64,000 bases of DNA from Ensifer adhaerens (lineage in GTDB: Bacteria; Pseudomonadota; Alphaproteobacteria; Rhizobiales; Rhizobiaceae): contig NZ_CP083349.1 of assembly GCF_020035535.1 (NCBI RefSeq), positions 1,426,001-1,490,000 of the forward strand, written 5' to 3'. The position numbers were made by a program, and so were the translations under genes. The notes beneath the pieces are model-generated. The model saw nothing but the letters and a program-made list of their open reading frames with translations. It searched no databases and had not been told where the DNA came from. The stretch's first letter is position 1, and the number at the start of each line of letters is the position of its first letter. Positions 16,003-25,002 of this stretch are shown in pieces.

Positions 16003-17244
16003 TCATGCGGCCATCTTCGTGCGCTTCCTGGCGAGCATGGCGCGGACGAACTTGTCCCATTTCGCCATGCCAGCGCGCTTCTCGGCCATGTAGTTCCAGC
16101 GATCGTAGTGTTTCGAGCTTACGTCCTGAAGCGCGTGGTTCTGCAAGCGGTCCCGGATTTCCTTGGAAACACCAGCCTTGCCGGCGAGTGTCTTGAACGT
16201 GCGCCTGAGGTCGCGGTTCGTCGCGTAAGGGATTACGCCGCGATCTCGTTGACGCCATACGAAGCTGTAGAGCGTACCGTGGCTGACGGGCTTCGACGGG
16301 TCTTTGGCCGAAGGGAAGAACCATCCCCATTCGTTCGGCTTGATTGACTCGATCAGTTCGGCAGCCAGCAAGGGGACTGGGACGGCGTGGGGCTGGTCAT
16401 TCTTGGTCTTGGACCAGTCGATGACCCGCTCCCCGAAGTCCCATTGATCGATATGGAGGCGCGCAATCTCCTCGACGCGCTGACCGGTCAGCATGATGAG
16501 TTGCACGGCGCGCGGATAAGAGGGGTGGACCGGCGTGTCGGGGCATTCGAGCCAGCGATAGAGCTGCACGAACTCATCTTCGTCGAGCCAGCGAGTGCCC
16601 TTGACCTTGGGTTCGGTCGGGATGCCCGTTGCGGGATTGAAGGGGAGGCGGAAGCGACGAGCTGATTGCTGCCGATAATCGTTGTCGGATTTCATGCCCC
16701 AGCTAAAGGCAGCATGAAGGTATGAGCGCACATGGTCGGCCATTGACTTGGCGCCACGCTCGTAGATCGGGCGGATCAGCTCGATGATTTCCTCGGCCTC
16801 GATCTCGCGGGCGAGGCGGTTGCGCCCGAGCGTATCGGCGATTTTGTTTAGGCCCTTTTCAGTTTCCTTCCAGGACGGCTTGCCAGCTTCCTTAAGCGCC
16901 GCGACGTACCCCTCGAACAAATCGGCGACTGTGCCGGGGCGGGTATCGGTGGCGATCTTGATGCTTCGACCCTTCTGGATGACGTCGGCGAAGTCGCGCT
17001 TGTAGATTTCGCGGGCTTGGGCGAGCGACATTGAGGGGTAGGCGCCAATCTTTTTCTTGGTGCGTTTGCCATCGCGCCATTGCTGCGCCATCCAGTCGGC
17101 GGTGACCCGCTTTGGCATAGGCTTAAGAACGAGGACAAGGCGGCCGGTGCCGCGTCCTTCGCCATCGGCGAGGTTTTCCTGCTTTTGACTCACTTCGACC
17201 CGCTTGAGTGCATGTCGGATCGCGGTGTCGGTTAGGGCTGGCAT
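16003..17244 (-). CDS. Tyrosine recombinase / phage-type integrase
   Basis: This 413-residue site-specific recombinase has an N-terminal arm-binding domain of the DUF4102 type (segment KKIGAYPSMSLAQAREIYKR near 65-85), a central core-binding domain and a C-terminal catalytic domain. Catalytic Arg is in GQRVEEIARL near 255, the second Arg in DLRRTF (Asp replaces the more usual His of the HxxR box), and the nucleophile is the Tyr of KHYDRW near 379. It has a strong AGGAGG ribosome binding site. It lies about 200 bases from the broken end of radC and is expected to catalyse insertion and excision of the element there. Confidence 0.92.
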   Translation of the reverse strand: MPALTDTAIRHALKRVEVSQKQENLADGEGRGTGRLVLVLKPMPKRVTADWMAQQWRDGKRTKKKIGAYPSMSLAQAREIYKRDFADVIQKGRSIKIATDTRPGTVADLFEGYVAALKEAGKPSWKETEKGLNKIADTLGRNRLAREIEAEEIIELIRPIYERGAKSMADHVRSYLHAAFSWGMKSDNDYRQQSARRFRLPFNPATGIPTEPKVKGTRWLDEDEFVQLYRWLECPDTPVHPSYPRAVQLIMLTGQRVEEIARLHIDQWDFGERVIDWSKTKNDQPHAVPVPLLAAELIESIKPNEWGWFFPSAKDPSKPVSHGTLYSFVWRQRDRGVIPYATNRDLRRTFKTLAGKAGVSKEIRDRLQNHALQDVSSKHYDRWNYMAEKRAGMAKWDKFVRAMLARKRTKMAA

Positions 17245-17399
17245 AGCGTTTCCTCCTTTCCGGAACTGGGATCGGTCGAGGAGAAGCAGGGATCGCTAGC
17301 TGGGAGCGTAAGGCCGTTTTCTACCCCTTTTACAGCTCCCAATTTGCCAAAACCGCCCCCAGTACGCAATGCAAAAAAATCAGCGATTTTCCTAGTGTT

Positions 17400-18086
17400 T
17401 CAATGCGCTTGAGCGTGATCCAACGTGATCGAACTGGGGGTAGTGGGGTGGTTGTGGACGAGGATGATCGCGGTGGCCGAGAGTTCCAGCGCCCGCTTGA
17501 CCACTTCGCGCGGATAGACAGGCGTGTGGTCGATGGTACCCTGTTGCTGGACCTCGTCGGCGATCAGCGTGTTGCGCTTGTCGAGAAACAGGATGCGGAA
17601 CTGCTCCTTGGTCTCGTAGGCCATCGCCGCGTGGCAATAGTCGATAACGGCGCTCCAGGACGAGAGAAGCTGCTTCTGGCGAAGTTCGCTCTTCAGGGTG
17701 CGATGGCCGATCGTGGAAATCAGCTTGAGGTCGAGAGCGACAGCCTCGCCGATGCCGCTCACTTCCTGCAGCAGCGCAATCGGTGCGCCGAAGACGCCGG
17801 CGAGCGTGCCGAAACGGGCGACCAGGGCCTTGGCGATCGGCTTGGTATCCTTGCGCGGGATCAGCCGAAACAAAAGCAATTCCAGGATTTCATAGTCGGC
17901 AAGCGCCGCGTCGCCCTGTTCCCGGTAACGCGTCCGCAGACGGTCGCGATGGCCATGGTAGTGCGCCTCGGGTTCCGGCGCCTTCTTCGTCGCCGGTTTC
18001 CCGTCCAGTTGCAATTGCGGAAAAAACGTCCTCTCGTCCGCCGATGGCGCCAAATCGCCGTCAGGGGAGACAGGACGCTTCTTCAT
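17400..18086 (-). CDS. radC: RadC-family protein, C-terminally truncated by element insertion
   Basis: The 228-residue product keeps the RadC helix-hairpin-helix region and most of the MPN/JAMM domain, including the end of the metal motif, His-Asn-His-Pro. RadC proteins then continue with Ser-Gly-Asp-Pro-Thr-Pro-Ser-x-x-Asp and about 35 more residues. Here the frame instead reads [14 protein letters not shown] and stops, so the serine and aspartate that complete the JAMM site are missing and the protein is probably inactive. The start at 18086 overlaps the map stop codon (ATGA), which argues against the longer frame to 18224. The lost 3-prime end should lie beyond the left end of the element. 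Confidence 0.8.
   Translation of the reverse strand: MKKRPVSPDGDLAPSADERTFFPQLQLDGKPATKKAPEPEAHYHGHRDRLRTRYREQGDAALADYEILELLLFRLIPRKDTKPIAKALVARFGTLAGVFGAPIALLQEVSGIGEAVALDLKLISTIGHRTLKSELRQKQLLSSWSAVIDYCHAAMAYETKEQFRILFLDKRNTLIADEVQQQGTIDHTPVYPREVVKRALELSATAIILVHNHPTTPSSITLDHAQAH
17414..17430. repeat. Two CGTGATC direct repeats spaced ten bases apart
   Basis: CGTGATC occurs at 17414-17420 and 17424-17430, a one-helical-turn spacing, between the integrase gene and the radC break. Such phased repeats near an attachment site can be arm-type binding sites for an integrase or its directionality factor. This is suggestive only. Confidence 0.35.
17435..17456. other. Probable attachment site (radC/element junction)
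   Basis: The radC codons for His-Asn-His-Pro end at 17445, and the sequence beyond no longer encodes the conserved Ser-Gly-Asp-Pro-Thr-Pro-Ser continuation. The crossover core is therefore expected in or just before the CACAACCACCC segment of radC. The exact core cannot be fixed without the other junction. Confidence 0.55.
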
Positions 18087-18922
18087 GCGGCGCCGAGTGT
18101 GTTGACGCCGGGCTTGAAGAGGCCAGCTGGCGACAGTGTGAAAATCTCGCATCCATCGGCGGTCACGCCGACCGTGTGCTCGTACTGCGCCGACAGCGAC
18201 CGGTCGCGGGTCACGGCGGTCCAACCGTCTGAGAGTACCTTCACATGCGGCCGGCCGAGATTGATCATCGGCTCGATGGTGAAGATCATTCCCTCGCGCA
18301 GTTCGGGGCCCTCATTGGCGCGGCCGTAATGCAGGATGTTCGGGGCGTCGTGGAAGAGCTTGCCGACGCCGTGGCCGCAAAAATCGCGGACCACCGAGCA
18401 GCGTTCCGCTTCGGCATAGGTCTGGATCGCCTCGCCGATGGCGCCGGTACGCGCGCCCGGTCGAACGGCGGCAATGCCGCGCATCAGGCTCTCATGGGTG
18501 ACATCGAGCAGCCGTTCGGCCGCGCGCTTGATCTCGCCGACCGGATACATGCGGCTCGAATCGCCGTGCCAGCCATCGACGACATAGGTGACGTCGATGT
18601 TGACGATGTCGCCTTCGCGCAGCGGCTTGTCGTTCGGAATTCCGTGACAGACGACGTGGTTGATCGAGGTGCAGGACGACTTCGTGTAGCCGCGGTAATT
18701 CAGCGTTGCGGGCAGGGCGCCATTGTCCATGCCGAATTCGAACACGAAGCGGTCGATCTCGTCGGTCGTGACGCCGGGCTGAACGCGCGAAACGAGTTCG
18801 TCGAGGCAGCGCGCCGTCACCTGGCAGGCCTTGCGCATGCCTTCAAAACCTTCCGGTCCGTAGAGCCGGATAACGCCGGTGTTTTTATAGGGGGCGGACC
18901 CTGCCTCGATGTAAGTCACCAT
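18083..18922 (-). CDS. map: Type I methionine aminopeptidase
   Basis: This enzyme removes the initiator methionine from nascent proteins, using two divalent metals. The 279-residue sequence shows the aminopeptidase pita-bread fold signatures: [20 protein letters not shown] with a metal-binding Asp, [18 protein letters not shown] with the metal-binding His, and [10 protein letters not shown] with the metal-binding Glu. It is coupled by four bases to the downstream radC and follows sfsA in what looks like a phaC-sfsA-map-radC run. The length is slightly above the E. coli enzyme because of an N-terminal extension, common in alphaproteobacteria. Confidence 0.95.
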   Translation of the reverse strand: MVTYIEAGSAPYKNTGVIRLYGPEGFEGMRKACQVTARCLDELVSRVQPGVTTDEIDRFVFEFGMDNGALPATLNYRGYTKSSCTSINHVVCHGIPNDKPLREGDIVNIDVTYVVDGWHGDSSRMYPVGEIKRAAERLLDVTHESLMRGIAAVRPGARTGAIGEAIQTYAEAERCSVVRDFCGHGVGKLFHDAPNILHYGRANEGPELREGMIFTIEPMINLGRPHVKVLSDGWTAVTRDRSLSAQYEHTVGVTADGCEIFTLSPAGLFKPGVNTLGAA

Positions 18923-18953
18923 TCCAAAGCTTTCATTTGTTCCAAGTCGGATT

Positions 18954-19673
18954 TCATAGAGCAGCGAGGGCGCCTTCGTCCACTGCCATCAATCCGGTCG
19001 GACGGATTTGCGTTGGCGAAACCTGACATTTGACGGCATAGGCTTCGATCCCGCGGGAGATGGCGCGGTCGAATGCCTGCGCATAGACGGGATCGAAGTC
19101 GCGGCAGATTCTCAGGCGGTCGCAGTCGTCACGTTGCACCAGATAGATCATGATGGCGCGATGACCGGCCTCGACCATGTCGCCGAGTTCGTCGAGGTGT
19201 TTTGCGCCACGAGCCGTGGGGCTATCGGGGAATTCTGCGAGATTGGCCGTGCGACTGAAGTGTACGTTCTTCACCTCGACATAGGCAAGGCCGCGTTCGG
19301 GGTCGCTGAGCAGGATGTCGATCCGCGAGTTCCGGCCATACTTCTGTTCCCGCGCGAAACCTGGGTATGTGTGCAGATCGGAAACGAGCCCCAACCGGAT
19401 GGCCTCTTCCGCAAGCCGGTTCGGCAGGCCGGTATTGATTCCTACCAGCGTTCCATCGGCTTCGACGATTTCGAGCATGTGGCGGTACTTCCGCGTCGGA
19501 CTGTCGTGTTCCGACATCCAGATGCGCGATCCCGGTGTGGTCAGTCCGCGCATCGAACCGGTATTCGGGCAGGATCCGGTCAACGCCGCGCCATCGGGCT
19601 GGATCGCATCGAAGAGAAAGCGCTTGTAGCGCTGCACCAGGGTTGCCTGTGCGAGCGGTGGATCGAAGATCAA
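18954..19673 (-). CDS. sfsA: SfsA-family protein
   Basis: The 239-residue protein is full-length for the SfsA family. It has the N-terminal OB-like segment ([28 protein letters not shown]) and the C-terminal nuclease-like core with RIDILL and YVEVKNVH, the latter resembling the ExK motif of PD-(D/E)XK nucleases. SfsA was named for stimulating sugar fermentation in E. coli and is thought to bind DNA; its cellular role is not settled. It sits 19 bases after phaC and 31 bases before map on the same strand. Confidence 0.92.
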   Translation of the reverse strand: MIFDPPLAQATLVQRYKRFLFDAIQPDGAALTGSCPNTGSMRGLTTPGSRIWMSEHDSPTRKYRHMLEIVEADGTLVGINTGLPNRLAEEAIRLGLVSDLHTYPGFAREQKYGRNSRIDILLSDPERGLAYVEVKNVHFSRTANLAEFPDSPTARGAKHLDELGDMVEAGHRAIMIYLVQRDDCDRLRICRDFDPVYAQAFDRAISRGIEAYAVKCQVSPTQIRPTGLMAVDEGALAAL

Positions 19674-19692
19674 GATTGTTCCTGCAGCTGTT

Positions 19693-21543
19693 TCATGCCC
19701 GGGCGCGAACGTAGGAGCCAGGAGCTTCTTCGAGCGAATTCAGCGGCCCACCGGGTTTGCGGGCCGGAACGCGTCTCTTGTCGAGTTTTTCGATCCACTG
19801 ATGCCAGTGCGGCCACCAGGATCCCGGCGTTTCCTTCGCGGCCTTGAACCAGTCGTCGAAATCGCCCTTGGGCGCGCCGCCGGTCCAGAACTGGTACTTT
19901 CCCTTGTCCGGCGGGTTGACGACGCCGGCAATGTGGCCAGAGCCGGAAAGCACATAGGTGACCTTGCCGCCGAATGAGGAGCTACCCAGGAAAACCGAGC
20001 GCGGCGGAGCGATATGGTCTTCCTTGGTCGCGAGATTGTAGATCGGTATCTTCACGTCGCCGAGCGAAACCTTTCGCCCAGCCAGCATCATCTCGCCCTT
20101 CGAGAGTTTGTTCTCGAGGTAGCAGTTGCGCAGATAGAAGGAGTGGTTGGCAGCCGGCATCCGGGTCGAATCGGAATTCCAGTAGAGCAGATCGAAGGGC
20201 AGGGGATCCTGGCCCTTGAGGTAATTGTTGACGAAGTAGGGCCAGATCAGTTCGGAGGCGCGCAGCATGTTGAAGGCGGTCGCCATCTTCGAGCCGTCGA
20301 GATAGCCGGTCACGCTCATGTTCTGTTCGATCTGGCGGATCTGGTCCTCGTCGACGAAGACCTTGAGGTCGCCCGCGTGGGTGAAATCGACCTGCGTCGT
20401 GAACAGGGTTGCAGAGCGGATGCGATCGTCTCCTTCGGCGGCATGCAGGGCAAGCGTTGCGGCCAGCAGCGTTCCGCCGACGCAATAACCGATGGCGTCG
20501 ACTTCCCGTTCCCCGGTCGCCTGCTCTACGATGTCGAGCGCAAAGCCGATGCCTTCGCGGGCATAGGCTTCCCAGTCCTTGGTGGCGTGCCGCTCGTCCG
20601 GGTTGACCCAGGAGATGACGAACACGGTGTGACCCTGGTCGACAGCCCACTTGATGAAGGATTTCTGTGGGTTGAGATCGAGCACATAGAACTTGTTGAT
20701 CCACGGCGGGCAGATCAGCAGCGGTCGCTTCAGCACCGTCTCGGTCGTCGCCTCATACTGCAGCACCTGGCAGACATCACTTTGGGCGATGACCTTGCCG
20801 GGCGTGATCGCGATATTCTCGCCGATCGCAAACTTGCTCGTATCCGTCTGCCGCAGTTTAAGGTCTCCACGACCCGCGGCCACGTCCTCGGCGAACATCT
20901 GCATGCCCTTGACGAGATTGGCGCCATTCGACGCGACGGTTTCGCGATAGAGTTGCGGGTTGGTGGTGACGAAGTTGGTGGGCGAGAGCGCGCTCGAAAC
21001 TTGCCGGACGTAAAACGCCGCCTTGTGCTTGGTATGATCGTCGAGCCCCTCGGCGTCCTCGACCATGCGCTCGGCCCAATCCGAGGTGACGAAATAGGCT
21101 TGCCGAATAAAGTCGAAGAACGGGTTCTTCACCCAATCCTCGTCGGTAAATCTTTTGTCGTTGCGCTGGAGAGCGGTCGGCTCTGCCGCCTCGACATCGC
21201 CGGACATGCGATGGAGCGTCCGCGACCAGATCTCGAAGAAGCTGCCCATCAGATGCGTCTGTGCCTCGAGCGTGCGGCGCGGATCGGAAAGCCAGTATTC
21301 GGAAACCTTGGAGAGCGTCTTCACCATGTCGGTGACCGGCTCGGAAAAGACGTCGGACTTCTGCCCCGATTCACGCGGCGCCAGCCAGGCGGAGGCCGCC
21401 TTGCCGAGCTGTTCCATGGCGCGGGCGAGGTTGACGGCGAGGCTTTCCGGGTCCTTGACGATGTAAGGTTCGACGGATTTGGGGTCGAATCCCGCGAAGC
21501 CGTCCTTGCCAGCGGTGCCTTCCGCATTCCTCTCTGCTGTCAC
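19693..21543 (-). CDS. phaC: Class I poly(3-hydroxybutyrate) synthase
   Basis: PhaC polymerises 3-hydroxybutyryl-CoA into PHB granules. At 616 residues it is the size of rhizobial class I synthases. The lipase-box-like GYCVGG near residue 353 contains the catalytic Cys; the [12 protein letters not shown] segment near the C-terminus supplies the catalytic His, and an Asp follows from the [10 protein letters not shown] region. The N-terminal domain typical of PhaC ([16 protein letters not shown]) is intact. The GTG start at 21543 was chosen because a GGAGGA ribosome binding site lies just upstream and the protein then begins VTAERNAEG; the longer frame to 21744 runs into the divergent lipoprotein gene. 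Confidence 0.95.
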   Translation of the reverse strand: MTAERNAEGTAGKDGFAGFDPKSVEPYIVKDPESLAVNLARAMEQLGKAASAWLAPRESGQKSDVFSEPVTDMVKTLSKVSEYWLSDPRRTLEAQTHLMGSFFEIWSRTLHRMSGDVEAAEPTALQRNDKRFTDEDWVKNPFFDFIRQAYFVTSDWAERMVEDAEGLDDHTKHKAAFYVRQVSSALSPTNFVTTNPQLYRETVASNGANLVKGMQMFAEDVAAGRGDLKLRQTDTSKFAIGENIAITPGKVIAQSDVCQVLQYEATTETVLKRPLLICPPWINKFYVLDLNPQKSFIKWAVDQGHTVFVISWVNPDERHATKDWEAYAREGIGFALDIVEQATGEREVDAIGYCVGGTLLAATLALHAAEGDDRIRSATLFTTQVDFTHAGDLKVFVDEDQIRQIEQNMSVTGYLDGSKMATAFNMLRASELIWPYFVNNYLKGQDPLPFDLLYWNSDSTRMPAANHSFYLRNCYLENKLSKGEMMLAGRKVSLGDVKIPIYNLATKEDHIAPPRSVFLGSSSFGGKVTYVLSGSGHIAGVVNPPDKGKYQFWTGGAPKGDFDDWFKAAKETPGSWWPHWHQWIEKLDKRRVPARKPGGPLNSLEEAPGSYVRARA

Positions 21544-21652
21544 CCGGCTTCCTCCACAGCATCTTGTTTGTTTTGTATTTTTACATTCTGCCCGAAAATG
21601 ATTACAAGGGCTAGCGCATCGTCGCGCCGTCAAAACAGAGGTCGTCTCCAGT

Positions 21653-21961
21653 ATGCTTGCCGTCGGAAAACAGCGTTCCATCACCTGGGTTGCCGGGATC
21701 CTTCTGCTAGGCACGCTTGCTGGCTGCAACAGCCAGGGGGCCAACTTCGAAAACTATCCTTCGGTGTACGGCCAGAAGCCGGCAGCGACGACACAGATGA
21801 CCAACGAAGAGGCGACCGATATGCAGGCGCGCCTGACTTCGCTCGGCGCTGCGCGCAAGTCCGGCGCGATCTCGGAAGCGGAATATCAGCGTCGGCTTAA
21901 GGAAATGCGCACGCTCGCCGAACAGCACGGTGCCGACACGCTCAAAGAGATCCAGAATTAG
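21653..21961 (+). CDS. Small SHOCT-domain lipoprotein
   Basis: This 102-residue protein has a signal sequence ending in the lipobox LAGC (Cys near residue 24), so it is likely an outer- or inner-membrane-anchored lipoprotein. The C-terminal 40 residues (LTSLGAARKSGAISEAEYQRRLKEMR) match the short helical SHOCT motif. Function is unknown. It is divergent from phaC and lies upstream of the aminotransferase gene. Confidence 0.8.
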   Translation: MLAVGKQRSITWVAGILLLGTLAGCNSQGANFENYPSVYGQKPAATTQMTNEEATDMQARLTSLGAARKSGAISEAEYQRRLKEMRTLAEQHGADTLKEIQN

Positions 21962-22087
21962 AGCTTGCCTTTCCGGTGATTTGGACGCAAAGCGTTCAAT
22001 GGCCGCAAGGACGGCCGTTCACCACAGCGCACGGTTTCGCGAAGGCTTGAGCCGCTGGCGGGAGCGTGCGCCAAACGAGGTTTGGAG

Positions 22088-23305
22088 ATGGAAGAGTTTC
22101 ACAAAGTCCGGCGTTTGCCGCCCTATGTTTTCGAACAGGTCAACCGTTTGAAAGCAAGCGCGCGAGCGGCCGGTGCTGACATCATCGACCTCGGCATGGG
22201 CAATCCGGATCTTCCCACTCCACAGTCGATTGTCGACAAGCTTTGCGAGGTCGTTCAGGACCCGCGCACGCATCGTTATTCGTCGTCGAAGGGCATTCCC
22301 GGGCTGCGTCGTGCCCAGGCCGCCTATTACGCCCGTCGCTTCGGCGTCAAGCTGAATCCGGAAACGCAGGTCGTCGCCACCCTTGGCTCCAAGGAAGGCT
22401 TCGCCAACATGGCCCAGGCGATCACCGCTCCGGGCGACGTGATCCTGTGCCCGAACCCCACCTATCCGATCCACGCTTTCGGCTTCCTGATGGCAGGCGG
22501 CGTCATCCGCTCAATCTCGGTCGAGCCCGATGATACCTTCTTCCCGCCGCTTGAGCGCGCCGTGCGTCACTCGATCCCGAAGCCGCTGGCGCTGATCCTC
22601 AACTATCCGTCGAACCCGACGGCGCAGGTCGCGACCCTCGACTTCTACAAGGAAGTGATCGCCTTTGCGAAGAAGCACGACATCATCGTGCTTTCGGATC
22701 TCGCCTATTCGGAAATCTACTTCAACGACGCGCCGCCGCCGTCGGTGCTGGAAGTACCGGGCGCCATCGACTGCACCGTCGAATTCACCTCGATGTCGAA
22801 GACCTTCTCGATGCCGGGCTGGCGCATGGGATTTGCCGTCGGCAACGAGCGGCTGATCGCAGCGTTGACGCGCGTGAAGTCCTACCTCGATTATGGCGCC
22901 TTCACGCCGATCCAGGTGGCAGCGACGCAGGCGCTGAACGGCGACGGCAGCGACATCGCCGAGGTGCGCAACGTCTACAAGCGCCGCCGCGACGTCATGG
23001 TGGAAAGCTTCGGCAAGGCCGGCTTCGACGTTCCGCCGCCGGCAGCGACGATGTTTGCCTGGGCAAAGATCCCCGAGAAGTTCCGCCATCTGGGCTCGCT
23101 CGAGTTCTCCAAGCTCCTGGTCGAGAAGGCTGACGTTGCGGTTGCCCCGGGCATCGGCTTCGGCGAACAGGGCGACGACTACGTGCGTCTCGCTCTCGTC
23201 GAGAACGAGCACCGCATTCGCCAGGCGGCACGCAACATCAAGAAATTCCTGTCGACCGCCGACGAGACGATGCACAACGTCATCTCGCTCAACGCGCACA
23301 GGTAA
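22088..23305 (+). CDS. Class I/II PLP-dependent aminotransferase (AlaC-like)
   Basis: The protein is a fold-type I aminotransferase of about 405 residues. GMGNPDLPTP near the N-terminus, NYPSNPTAQ, and the PLP-lysine motif SMSKTFSMPGWRMGF are all present. Overall it resembles the AlaC / LL-diaminopimelate-aminotransferase-like group that makes alanine from pyruvate and glutamate; substrate cannot be settled from sequence alone. The ATG at 22088 is used; a TTG two codons earlier is an alternative. It precedes hom, as in other rhizobia as far as I recall. Confidence 0.88.
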   Translation: MEEFHKVRRLPPYVFEQVNRLKASARAAGADIIDLGMGNPDLPTPQSIVDKLCEVVQDPRTHRYSSSKGIPGLRRAQAAYYARRFGVKLNPETQVVATLGSKEGFANMAQAITAPGDVILCPNPTYPIHAFGFLMAGGVIRSISVEPDDTFFPPLERAVRHSIPKPLALILNYPSNPTAQVATLDFYKEVIAFAKKHDIIVLSDLAYSEIYFNDAPPPSVLEVPGAIDCTVEFTSMSKTFSMPGWRMGFAVGNERLIAALTRVKSYLDYGAFTPIQVAATQALNGDGSDIAEVRNVYKRRRDVMVESFGKAGFDVPPPAATMFAWAKIPEKFRHLGSLEFSKLLVEKADVAVAPGIGFGEQGDDYVRLALVENEHRIRQAARNIKKFLSTADETMHNVISLNAHR

Positions 23306-23309
23306 TGGG

Positions 23310-23355
23310 AGCGGGATGAGGAAAAGTGTATCCGGTTTTCCGCCCGCATCCCGCT
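23310..23355. repeat. Rhizobial intergenic palindrome
   Basis: Outer arms AGCGGGATG and CATCCCGCT frame inner segments GGAAAA and TTTTCC. This looks like the short palindromic repeat scattered through Rhizobiaceae genomes between genes, often placed at the ends of transcription units. It may act as a transcript-end or stability element for the aminotransferase mRNA. Confidence 0.65.
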
Positions 23356-23451
23356 TAACGAAATAAGTCAGGAGGCGTGCTTGAGGCGCGCCTCCTTCCA
23401 CACCGGCACCGCGGTCCTCGTGGCTTGCCCTCTACATGTTAGGAAATGGCT

Positions 23452-24774
23452 ATGGCAGATGCCCTCAAAATCGGCATTGCGGGCTTGGGTACCGTCGGTG
23501 CCTCGCTCGTGCGAATCCTCCAGGATCGTCACGAGATGCTCGCGACAACGTGCGGACGGGCAATCGAGACCACGGCAGTAACGGCACGCGACCGCAACCG
23601 CGATCGCGGCGTCGACCTTTCGAAGACCGCCTGGTTCGAAGACGCCGTTTCGCTCGCGCGTGACGCCGACATCGACGTGTTCGTCGAACTGATGGGCGGC
23701 GCCGGCGATCCGGCCTATTCGGCGGTCAAGGCTGCCTTGCAGCGCGGTATCCACGTGGTCACCGCCAATAAGGCGCTGCTGGCTGCCCATGGCATCGAGC
23801 TTGCGAAGATCGCCGAGGAAAAGGGCGCGCTGCTTAACTACGAAGCGGCTGTCGCCGGCGGTATCCCCGTGATCAAAGCGCTGCGCGAGTCCATGACCGG
23901 CAACACGATCTCGCGCGTCTACGGCATCATGAACGGCACCTGCAACTACATCCTGACGAAGATGGAGAAGGAACAGCTTTCCTTCGAAGCCTGCCTCAAG
24001 GAAGCGCAGCGCCTCGGCTATGCCGAAGCCGATCCCGCCTTCGACATCGAAGGCAACGATACCGCGCACAAGCTTTCGATCCTCACGAGCCTTGCTTTCG
24101 GAACGGCGATCGCTGCCGACGACATCTATCTCGAAGGCATCACCAACATTTCGATCGACGACATTCATGCGGCGGCCGATCTCGGCTATCGCATCAAGCT
24201 CCTGGGCGTTGCCCAGCGCACGGAGAGCGGTATCGAGCAGCGCGTCCATCCGACGATGGTGCCTTATGACTCTGTCATCGCTCAGGTCGACGGCGTGACC
24301 AATGCGGTTGCGATCGAATCCGACATCCTCGGCGAACTCTTGATGGTCGGCCCCGGTGCCGGCGGCAACGCGACGGCCTCGGCAGTGCTTGGCGACATCG
24401 CGGACATTGCAAAGAGCCGTCCCGGCGCCCAGCATGTTCCGGCCTTCGGTCGCCCGACCAATGCGCTGCTGCCCTATAAGCGCGCGCAGATCCAGAGCCA
24501 CGAGGGCGGCTACTTCATCCGCCTGAAGGTCGTAGACCGCACCGGCGTATTCGCCAGCATTGCCACCCGCATGGCCGATAACGGCATCTCGCTGGAATCG
24601 ATCATGCAGCACTCCAAGCAGTTGATGGAAACCGGCGAACCGCAGACGATCATTCTGGTCACGCACGCGACCTCGGAGCACTCTGTTCGCGATGCCATCA
24701 AGGCGATCAAGAGCGAAGGCTATCTCGTTGGCGAGCCGCAGGTCATCCGCATCGAACGCCCAAAAGCGAACTGA
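23452..24774 (+). CDS. hom: Homoserine dehydrogenase
   Basis: This enzyme reduces aspartate semialdehyde to homoserine, the branch point to threonine and methionine. The Rossmann signature GIAGLGTVGASL is at the N-terminus; the catalytic domain includes GIMNGTCNYIL and the substrate-binding segment EADPAFDIEGNDTAHKL. A C-terminal ACT domain (RTGVFASIATRMADNGIS) suggests allosteric control, commonly by threonine. The ATG at 23452 has a better-spaced AGGA site than the one six bases earlier. An intrinsic terminator follows. Confidence 0.96.
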   Translation: MADALKIGIAGLGTVGASLVRILQDRHEMLATTCGRAIETTAVTARDRNRDRGVDLSKTAWFEDAVSLARDADIDVFVELMGGAGDPAYSAVKAALQRGIHVVTANKALLAAHGIELAKIAEEKGALLNYEAAVAGGIPVIKALRESMTGNTISRVYGIMNGTCNYILTKMEKEQLSFEACLKEAQRLGYAEADPAFDIEGNDTAHKLSILTSLAFGTAIAADDIYLEGITNISIDDIHAAADLGYRIKLLGVAQRTESGIEQRVHPTMVPYDSVIAQVDGVTNAVAIESDILGELLMVGPGAGGNATASAVLGDIADIAKSRPGAQHVPAFGRPTNALLPYKRAQIQSHEGGYFIRLKVVDRTGVFASIATRMADNGISLESIMQHSKQLMETGEPQTIILVTHATSEHSVRDAIKAIKSEGYLVGEPQVIRIERPKAN

Positions 24775-24833
24775 GGGCGGCATCGACCCGTGAGGCATGC
24801 AGCGCGATGCGCTGAGAAACACCGATAGATTGG

Positions 24834-24870
24834 AGCCTCGCCATGCAGGAATGCCGGCGAGGCTTTTTTT
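24834..24870 (+). terminator. Intrinsic terminator after hom
   Basis: A perfect nine-pair stem, AGCCTCGCC (24834-24842) with GGCGAGGCT (24856-24864), is followed by a run of seven Ts. It should end the hom transcript about 60 bases after the stop codon. Confidence 0.9.
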
Positions 24871-25002
24871 GTCCGCGCATTTGGGTCGGGCGGCGCCGAG
24901 AAGGTCCGCGAAACATGGATCTCTGTGTATGCCGTTCCAAAAACGGTCACGATTTTCAAGGTTATGCGCTAAGAAAAGTTAAGCGCAGGCGGGTGGACGA
25001 GC

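Larger units (their letters stand above)
1..17456. mobile_element. Integrative element inserted in radC (left end outside window)
   Basis: The block runs from the left edge to the break in radC. It carries a tyrosine recombinase beside the junction, an ArdC-like antirestriction protein, ParB-like and Toprim proteins, a giant helicase-methyltransferase and a candidate defence module, nearly all on the minus strand. Beyond it, phaC, sfsA and map are ordinary rhizobial core genes. The radC frame is lost after its His-Asn-His-Pro motif, which marks the right junction. No relaxase or type IV secretion gene is visible, so whether it is a conjugative element, a mobilisable island or a remnant cannot be told here. 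The boundary is inferred from gene content and the radC break; the matching attachment repeat is not in the window. Confidence 0.8.

Noticed and set aside
19500..19690. A longer PhaC reading frame or other gene between phaC and sfsA
   Set aside because: The phaC stop and the sfsA start are only 19 bases apart and no further start or ribosome binding site is present.
20014..21900. A 628-codon plus-strand open frame opposite phaC
   Set aside because: It is the antisense shadow of phaC, runs through the divergent promoter and the small lipoprotein gene, and has no recognisable motifs.
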